Source: Calditerrivibrio sp.
Lineage (GTDB): Bacteria; Chrysiogenota; Deferribacteres; Deferribacterales; Calditerrivibrionaceae
NCBI GenBank assembly: GCA_020217115.1
Contig: JAIWOA010000001.1
Location: forward strand, 1 to 10,000
Length of the DNA: 10,000 nucleotides
Direction: 5' to 3'
Below, one piece after another: positions 6,214 through 10,000 of the stretch (the stretch's first letter is position 1; every line of letters starts with the position of its first letter). The position numbers and the translations under genes were made by a program. Below the pieces are notes generated by a model. It saw only the letters and a program-made list of their open reading frames with translations. It made no database searches and was not told the DNA's origin.

Positions 6214-7136
6214 CAATAGGGTATATATCTAATAAATATTTCAGATCTATTTTTATCAAGCCAGGATTGGTATACATCCTTGTACCTTGTCTCCATAAGA
6301 GCAGACAATATAGTTTCTCTCTGTTCTTTACTTACATCATATTTACTTTTGATAGACTCAACATAAAAAAACTTAACATCTTTATCAGACTCTACCTTGA
6401 TATACTCCTTTATTTTTGCATCCTTAAGTCTTTCCCTTATATCTTTTGAAAGCTCTTCAATACTTACAAATCCAAGATAACCACCAGACTTAGCAGTTTT
6501 ATCCTCAGAAAATTCCGATGCAGCAGAAGCAAAACCTTTCTCTTTTATAGCATCTATTACCTTTGAAATATTCTCCTTATTTTGAATCAAAATATATCTC
6601 AGCTCATATTTGTCACTTAAACGTAAAGTCCCATTATTCTCATCGATATATTTTTTTATATCATTGTCTGTAATAACAACAAGCTGATTAATTACACGAC
6701 TTTTTATGCGAGTGACAAGTATATCCATCTTTATCTGCCATCTATACTGAGCAAGTGTTATCCCTTCAGATTCCAGAGCTCCCTGCAAATCGGTTTCTGT
6801 AATATTATTCCTTTTCAGGATATCTTTTATTGCATCATCAGCTTCCTTCTCAGAAACCACCACATTATACCTCTTACCAATTTCCTCCAGAGTGTATTGC
6901 TCCACAAGAAAGTCCAACACATTTTTATAATATGTCTTTATTGACTGGGATCTCTTCTCTTCATCCTCTATAGAATATATCTCCTTCACCTTTTTGGGGT
7001 TAAAGGACTCTACTTCGTACTGTGTGATTATTTTACTTCCAACGACAGCAAGGATTCTATTGATAATCTCACTTTTTACTGTTGGTGCTATTATCAGCAT
7101 TGAAATCAAAATCAGGATTAACTTCGATCTTAACAT
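6213..7136 (-). CDS. SurA-like periplasmic chaperone with one parvulin domain
   Basis: A 307-residue exported protein. Residues 1-22 form a signal peptide (positive MLRSK, hydrophobic core, likely cut after VKS). It is followed by EIINRILAVVGSKIITQYEV, typical of the SurA N-terminal chaperone domain, helices to about 170, and one parvulin (PpiC-type) prolyl isomerase domain at about 176-262 containing ELRYILI, FSEDKTAKSGGYLGFV and a closing helix. E. coli SurA has two parvulin domains, so this is a shorter single-domain version; it should assist folding of outer-membrane proteins. The start overlaps the upstream lipoprotein gene by 68 nt. It is supported by AAGGAG (7152-7147) 10 nt before the ATG; the next Met would leave a signal peptide without positive charges. 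Confidence 0.88.
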   Translation of the reverse strand: MLRSKLILILISMLIIAPTVKSEIINRILAVVGSKIITQYEVESFNPKKVKEIYSIEDEEKRSQSIKTYYKNVLDFLVEQYTLEEIGKRYNVVVSEKEADDAIKDILKRNNITETDLQGALESEGITLAQYRWQIKMDILVTRIKSRVINQLVVITDNDIKKYIDENNGTLRLSDKYELRYILIQNKENISKVIDAIKEKGFASAASEFSEDKTAKSGGYLGFVSIEELSKDIRERLKDAKIKEYIKVESDKDVKFFYVESIKSKYDVSKEQRETILSALMETRYKDVYQSWLDKNRSEIFIRYIPY

Positions 7137-7989
7137 TTTTCATCATCTCCTTAAGATATTCCTCTAAAAATTGATCTTTTTTGGCATCAATAAGTTCATC
7201 ATAAAGCATCTCTTTTACATCTTCAAAACTTGGGTTCTCAGATAAAATTATGTCTTTAAGTAGAAATATATGATAACCATATTCTGAAGAGATCAATTTA
7301 CTCATCTCACCTTTTTTCATATGTTTTATAACATCAAATACTGGAGGGAAGTTTTCGAGATCAATAACACCCATATCTCCACCATTTTCAGCTTCTGGAC
7401 CAGTGGAGAATTCTTTGGCAACATCTTCAAATTTTTTCCCACTTTTTATTAGTTTGTAAGCCTCTTCAACCTTTAATTTATCCTCATTTACAATCTGTAA
7501 AATATGATAATATGTTTTACCAGTTCTGCTTTTTATAAATTCCCTGTAATAGGCAAGTAGATCTTCATTTGTAATCTTGAGATAATCTTTCAGTTTGGAG
7601 TTTAGAAATTTTTGGGCAATGAGCTTTTCTTCCATCAGTTTTTCTGAAGCTTCATTGCTATCCTTATCAACATTTCCATTATTCAATTTTTTGTACACAT
7701 CTTTAACGAGTTTTTTATCCAGACTAATTTTAGCTTTTCTTGCTTCAGCTACCAAAAGCTTATGTTTTATAAAACTATCCAGTATCTCTTTTTGAAATTC
7801 CTTGTCATTAAGAGTGGCAGGCTCCACTTCAGGTATCTCAAAAAATACAAACTCAACAATATCTTTTTTATAAAACTTCTCATCCCCGATAACTACTACA
7901 GGCTTCTCCCTATTAAAAATAGAAATATCCTGTTTACTACAGGAGCAAGCTATTAACAAAACCAAAATTATTAAAAAGAGATTTCTCAT
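7069..7989 (-). CDS. PpiC-type peptidyl-prolyl isomerase lipoprotein
   Basis: A 306-residue lipoprotein. The N-terminus MRNLFLIILVLLIAC has a lipobox LIAC, so Cys15 would be lipidated; Ser at +2 suggests outer-membrane sorting by E. coli rules. A helical SurA_N-like region spans about 30-145. The parvulin domain runs about 155-248, with conserved His162 in YYHILQI, FSTGPEAENGGDMG and His240 in YGYHIFLL. It probably isomerises prolyl bonds or chaperones proteins in the periplasm, like PrsA/SurA relatives. I chose the ATG at 7989 over a TTG at 8001 because it gives a compact lipoprotein signal. No Shine-Dalgarno sequence is visible. It heads the ppiC, SurA-like, S4-protein operon; duplicate parvulins side by side may divide substrates. 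Confidence 0.88.
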   Translation of the reverse strand: MRNLFLIILVLLIACSCSKQDISIFNREKPVVVIGDEKFYKKDIVEFVFFEIPEVEPATLNDKEFQKEILDSFIKHKLLVAEARKAKISLDKKLVKDVYKKLNNGNVDKDSNEASEKLMEEKLIAQKFLNSKLKDYLKITNEDLLAYYREFIKSRTGKTYYHILQIVNEDKLKVEEAYKLIKSGKKFEDVAKEFSTGPEAENGGDMGVIDLENFPPVFDVIKHMKKGEMSKLISSEYGYHIFLLKDIILSENPSFEDVKEMLYDELIDAKKDQFLEEYLKEMMKNVKIEVNPDFDFNADNSTNSKK

Positions 7990-7997
7990 ATCATTTA

Positions 7998-8026
7998 ACA
8001 ATACAACAAATATTTTATTTATTCAA
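7998..8026 (-). promoter_or_regulatory. Candidate promoter for the PpiC-SurA-S4 operon
   Basis: On the minus strand, TTGAAT (8026-8021) and TATTGT (8003-7998) are 17 nt apart, each with four of six consensus matches. Transcription would begin at about 7991, only a base or two before the ATG at 7989, so the message may be leaderless. That would fit the missing Shine-Dalgarno sequence. Weak on sequence alone. Confidence 0.35.
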
Positions 8027-8072
8027 GGGGCTAAAATAATTATCTTTTTAATCAACGAAATATTCACAAATA

Positions 8073-8100
8073 TTGACTTTTTTAATTTTTAGTATATATT
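8073..8100 (+). promoter_or_regulatory. Sigma70-type promoter for a short plus-strand transcript
   Basis: TTGACT (8073-8078) and TATATT (8095-8100) are separated by 16 nt, with five of six consensus bases in each; it is the best promoter match in the window. An alternative -10, TATTAT (8097-8102), gives 18 nt spacing. Start is expected near 8107. The repeat AATATT-CACA-AATATT (8059-8074) abuts the -35 element and might bind a regulator. It could drive the candidate small RNA, the carbonic anhydrase gene, or both. Confidence 0.6.
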
Positions 8101-8106
8101 ATTTAT

Positions 8107-8169
8107 AGCATCCTCCCCATCAATAAAGTTTCAACCCCTTTAGCCAGAGCGTCTGCTCTGGCTTTTTTT
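8107..8169 (+). ncRNA. Candidate small RNA (about 63 nt) or short terminated leader
   Basis: The segment lies between the promoter ending at 8100 and an intrinsic terminator at 8142-8169. No plus-strand gene lies upstream for thousands of bases, so the terminator must end a transcript that begins locally. No start codon with a useful reading frame is present. The 5' half should be single-stranded and has two C-rich runs, TCCTCCCC (8111-8118) and ACCCCTTT (8134-8141), the kind of motif trans-acting small RNAs use against Shine-Dalgarno sequences. Nothing in the leader can pair with the terminator arms, which argues against a classical antiterminator and for a stand-alone RNA. The exact 5' end is an estimate, and I do not recognise a known family. 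Confidence 0.5.
8142..8169 (+). terminator. Strong intrinsic terminator upstream of carbonic anhydrase
   Basis: A perfect 9-bp stem AGCCAGAGC/GCTCTGGCT with loop GTCT runs into seven T (8163-8169). The opposite strand has no T tract after the stem, so it acts only in the plus direction. It lies 29 nt before the carbonic anhydrase start and cannot serve the minus-strand operon that begins at 7989. Confidence 0.85.
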
Positions 8170-8197
8170 ATTGACTTAGAAATAAAATAATTGTACC

Positions 8198-8836
8198 ATG
8201 ATCCTTATGGATAAGCTGTTTAAAGGTGTTATAGATTTTAGAGAGTCTGAATTTGACAGGTACAAGGATATTTTTTCTAGATTAAGTGACAAGCAATCTC
8301 CCCATACACTTTTCGTAGGCTGCTCAGATTCAAGAATTGTTCCAAATCTTATCACCAATACAGATCCCGGTGAGCTTTTTATAATAAGAAATATTGCAAA
8401 CTCAGTTCCTCCATATAGAGATTCAGATGATGTTCTTGCTACAACTTCTGCCATTGAATATGCTGTGCAGGTATTAAATGTAAAAACAATAGTTGTTTGC
8501 GGACACTCTAACTGCGGAGGCTGTGCCGCTCTGAAAAAAATTGATAAATTGGATCATCTACCCCACGTAAAAAGATGGGTATCATCTCTTATGCCAGTAT
8601 ATGAATATGTTGTTGATCTAATGAAGGATAAAAATGAAAGTGATGAGTACCATGAAGAATGGTATTTTGAGCAGGCAAACATTGTTTATCAGATGAAAAA
8701 TCTTTTAACTTATCCTTATATTTCTGAAAAATATAACAGAGGTGAAATAACTGTATTAGGATGGTATTATATAATTGAAACTGGTGAAGTATATAATTAC
8801 AATCCCATCACTACTAAATTTGAATTAATAAAATAG
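8198..8836 (+). CDS. Beta-class carbonic anhydrase
   Basis: A 212-residue zinc enzyme interconverting CO2 and bicarbonate in the cytoplasm, of normal length for bacterial beta-carbonic anhydrases. Zinc ligands Cys42, His103 and Cys106 are present in FVGCSDSRIVP and VVCGHSNCGGC, together with the catalytic dyad Asp44-Arg46. PGELFIIRNIANSVPP (57-72) and ATTSAIEYAVQVLNV (81-95) are also family signatures. The start could equally be the ATG at 8207 (MDKLFKG, where homology begins); neither has a Shine-Dalgarno sequence. TTGACT at 8171-8176 with TACCAT at 8194-8199 is a weak possible promoter that would make a message leaderless from 8207. Otherwise transcription must read through the terminator at 8142-8169. 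Bicarbonate supply for carboxylations is the likely role. Confidence 0.95.
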   Translation: MILMDKLFKGVIDFRESEFDRYKDIFSRLSDKQSPHTLFVGCSDSRIVPNLITNTDPGELFIIRNIANSVPPYRDSDDVLATTSAIEYAVQVLNVKTIVVCGHSNCGGCAALKKIDKLDHLPHVKRWVSSLMPVYEYVVDLMKDKNESDEYHEEWYFEQANIVYQMKNLLTYPYISEKYNRGEITVLGWYYIIETGEVYNYNPITTKFELIK

Positions 8837-8853
8837 CCTATTATTCACATTAT

Positions 8854-8885
8854 AAAAAAGGCGGAGAGGAATCTCCGCCTTTTTT
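8854..8885. terminator. Bidirectional intrinsic terminator between carbonic anhydrase and sucD
   Basis: An 8-bp GC-rich stem GGCGGAGA/TCTCCGCC closes a GGAA tetraloop (8868-8871) and is flanked by six A (8854-8859) and six T (8880-8885). The symmetry gives a T tract on both strands. It therefore ends the plus-strand carbonic anhydrase transcript and the minus-strand sucCD transcript, which converge here. Confidence 0.93.
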
Positions 8886-8887
8886 AT

Positions 8888-9760
8888 TTATTTTCCCATA
8901 ACTTTTGCTACTGTAGCACCTATCTCAGCAGGGCTCACAACTACATGGGCACCAGCATCTGATAGTGCATCCATTTTTTCCTTAGCTGTACCTTTCCCAC
9001 CAGAAATAATAGCACCTGCGTGTCCCATCCTTTTCCCTTTAGGAGCAGTTTGGCCAGCTATAAAAGCTACAACAGGTTTGGTTATCTTATTTTTTATTAA
9101 TTCAGCTGCTTCAATTTCAAGGGTTCCACCTATTTCACCTATCATAACGATAGCCTTTGTTTCTGGATCAGCCTCAAACATTGGCAAAAGTTGTTTATAG
9201 CTAAGACCTATTATTGGGTCACCACCAATTCCAACAGCAGTTGTTATTCCGAAACCTGCCTTTACAATCTGATTACTTGCCTCATAAGTCAATGTACCAG
9301 ATTTTGAGATAAGCCCAACATTCCCTTTCTTGAATATAAATCCCGGCATGATACCTATTTTACACTCTTCAGCGGTAATAATTCCCGGGCAGTTTGGTCC
9401 GATAAGCATCATCCCTTTTTTATTTGCAAATGCTTTTGCGATCATTATATCTCTGACAGGAGCCCCTTCCGTTATTGCCACAGCAAGCTTTATCCCTGCA
9501 TCGGCTGCTTCCATAATAGCATCACCCAGAAATGCTGGTGGAACAAATATTATACTAACATCTGCCCCAGTTGCTTCTACTGCCTCATGAACAGTATTAA
9601 ACACAGGCTTGTTCATATGGATAGTACCACCTTTACCAGGAGTCACACCTCCAACGATATTTGTACCATATTCCATACACTGTTCAGCATGAAATGATCC
9701 CTCTTTCCCTGTGAAACCTTGAACGATAACTTTTGATGATTTATTTACAAGAATACTCAT
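8888..9760 (-). CDS. sucD: Succinyl-CoA synthetase alpha subunit
   Basis: A 290-residue CoA-binding subunit of the succinyl-CoA synthetase complex, which interconverts succinyl-CoA and succinate with formation or use of ATP/GTP in the TCA cycle. The N-terminal CoA-binding Rossmann domain contains [15 protein letters not shown] (13-27) and GGVTPGKGG (37-45). GPNCPGII is at 121-128 and SKSGTLTYE at 152-160. The phosphorylated His247 lies in [18 protein letters not shown], matching His246 of the E. coli enzyme. Length is normal. AAAGGAGG lies 7 nt before the ATG and overlaps the last codons of sucC, 2 nt upstream, so the pair is translated together. The gene ends at the shared terminator. Confidence 0.97.
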   Translation of the reverse strand: MSILVNKSSKVIVQGFTGKEGSFHAEQCMEYGTNIVGGVTPGKGGTIHMNKPVFNTVHEAVEATGADVSIIFVPPAFLGDAIMEAADAGIKLAVAITEGAPVRDIMIAKAFANKKGMMLIGPNCPGIITAEECKIGIMPGFIFKKGNVGLISKSGTLTYEASNQIVKAGFGITTAVGIGGDPIIGLSYKQLLPMFEADPETKAIVMIGEIGGTLEIEAAELIKNKITKPVVAFIAGQTAPKGKRMGHAGAIISGGKGTAKEKMDALSDAGAHVVVSPAEIGATVAKVMGK

Positions 9761-9762
9761 AA

Positions 9763-10000
9763 TTACGCCTCCTTTGCAGCTTTGACTGCTTTTATTGCAC
9801 CATCTCTCATATCAGCAGCAGGAATAATATTTTTTATCCCGCAATTGGCAAGAATCTGTGCAGCCTCTTCTGCATTTGTTCCATCAAGTCTTACAACAAC
9901 AGGAACCTTTACCTCAGTAACTTTTGCAGCTTCTAAGATACCGTTGGCAACCCTATCGCACCTTACAATTCCACCGAAGATATTAACAAAGATAGATTTT
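9763..10000 (-). CDS. sucC: Succinyl-CoA synthetase beta subunit, C-terminal part (truncated by window edge)
   Basis: The last 78 codons of the nucleotide-binding beta subunit; the rest continues beyond the right edge. The first visible residues [20 protein letters not shown] match the conserved GGIxRCD segment of the C-terminal domain that meets the alpha subunit, and [17 protein letters not shown] is a typical C-terminus. The frame is open to the edge and stops with TAA 2 nt before the sucD ATG, giving the usual sucC-sucD order. Confidence 0.95.
   Translation of the reverse strand, partial: KSIFVNIFGGIVRCDRVANGILEAAKVTEVKVPVVVRLDGTNAEEAAQILANCGIKNIIPAADMRDGAIKAVKAAKEA
9768..9775 (-). promoter_or_regulatory. 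Shine-Dalgarno sequence of sucD
   Basis: AAAGGAGG on the minus strand, 7 nt before the sucD ATG and inside the last codons of sucC. It is a full match to the anti-Shine-Dalgarno core and decides the sucD start. Confidence 0.85.

Noticed and set aside
7990..8001. TTG start at 8001 for the PpiC lipoprotein
   Set aside because: It adds MLND in front of a well-formed lipoprotein signal starting with ATG at 7989 and would lie inside the predicted -10 region.
8107..8163. Riboswitch or antiterminator structure before carbonic anhydrase
   Set aside because: The leader is only about 35 nt before the terminator and no segment complements either terminator arm, so no alternative fold was found.
8176..8454. 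Minus-strand frame over the carbonic anhydrase start
   Set aside because: It overlaps the conserved zinc-site coding region and the terminator hairpin flank, with no domain similarity.
1..10000. CRISPR arrays, insertion sequences, tRNA or rRNA genes, phage genes
   Set aside because: No spaced direct repeats, transposase frames, terminal inverted repeats or conserved RNA sequences were seen. All gaps between genes are under 300 bases.

Overview
The window is AT-rich (roughly one third G+C by eye), densely packed bacterial chromosome with no mobile element, CRISPR array, tRNA or rRNA. It points to a Gram-negative, flagellum-lineage anaerobe or microaerophile: a SurA-type periplasmic chaperone, a PpiC lipoprotein, a solitary FlhB cytoplasmic-domain protein, separate SucC and SucD subunits and AT-rich codon use. 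From general impression, not a database match, I would look first in Deferribacterota (Calditerrivibrio/Deferribacter type); this assignment is an inference.

Layout. (1) Positions 1-2352, plus strand: a copper-homeostasis operon. It holds a 5'-truncated CopA-type Cu(I) P1B-ATPase, a CopZ-type metallochaperone and a CsoR-type Cu(I)-sensing repressor, spaced 16 and 9 nt apart. (2) Positions 5805 down to 2406, minus strand: a tight five-gene operon. In transcription order it encodes a DUF72/YecE-like TIM-barrel protein, a class III aminotransferase resembling glutamate-1-semialdehyde aminomutase but with a shortened gate region, an orphan FlhB C-terminal-domain protein without the autocleavage motif, a YdfG-like short-chain dehydrogenase and a cysteine-rich ArsR-family regulator. 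Junctions are 1-nt gap, 8-nt overlap, 1-nt gap and 13-nt gap. It converges on the copper operon. (3) Positions 7989 down to 5905, minus strand: an envelope-folding cluster of PpiC lipoprotein, SurA-like chaperone and S4-domain protein, joined by a 68-nt overlap and a TGATG junction. (4) Positions 8002-8197: a divergent intergenic region. Its plus strand carries a good sigma70-like promoter followed about 40 nt later by a near-perfect intrinsic terminator, with no reading frame between. This outlines a candidate small RNA of about 63 nt or, less likely, an attenuated leader. (5) Positions 8198-8836, plus strand: a beta-carbonic anhydrase ending in a bidirectional terminator shared with (6), the minus-strand sucC-sucD pair (9763-10000, truncated at the window edge, and 8888-9760), which makes succinyl-CoA synthetase.

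Most genes are recognisable housekeeping or stress functions. The least explained items are the C-rich candidate small RNA at about 8107-8169, the odd gene mix of operon (2) with its non-canonical aminotransferase, and the lack of Shine-Dalgarno sequences at the two divergent starts around 8000-8200.
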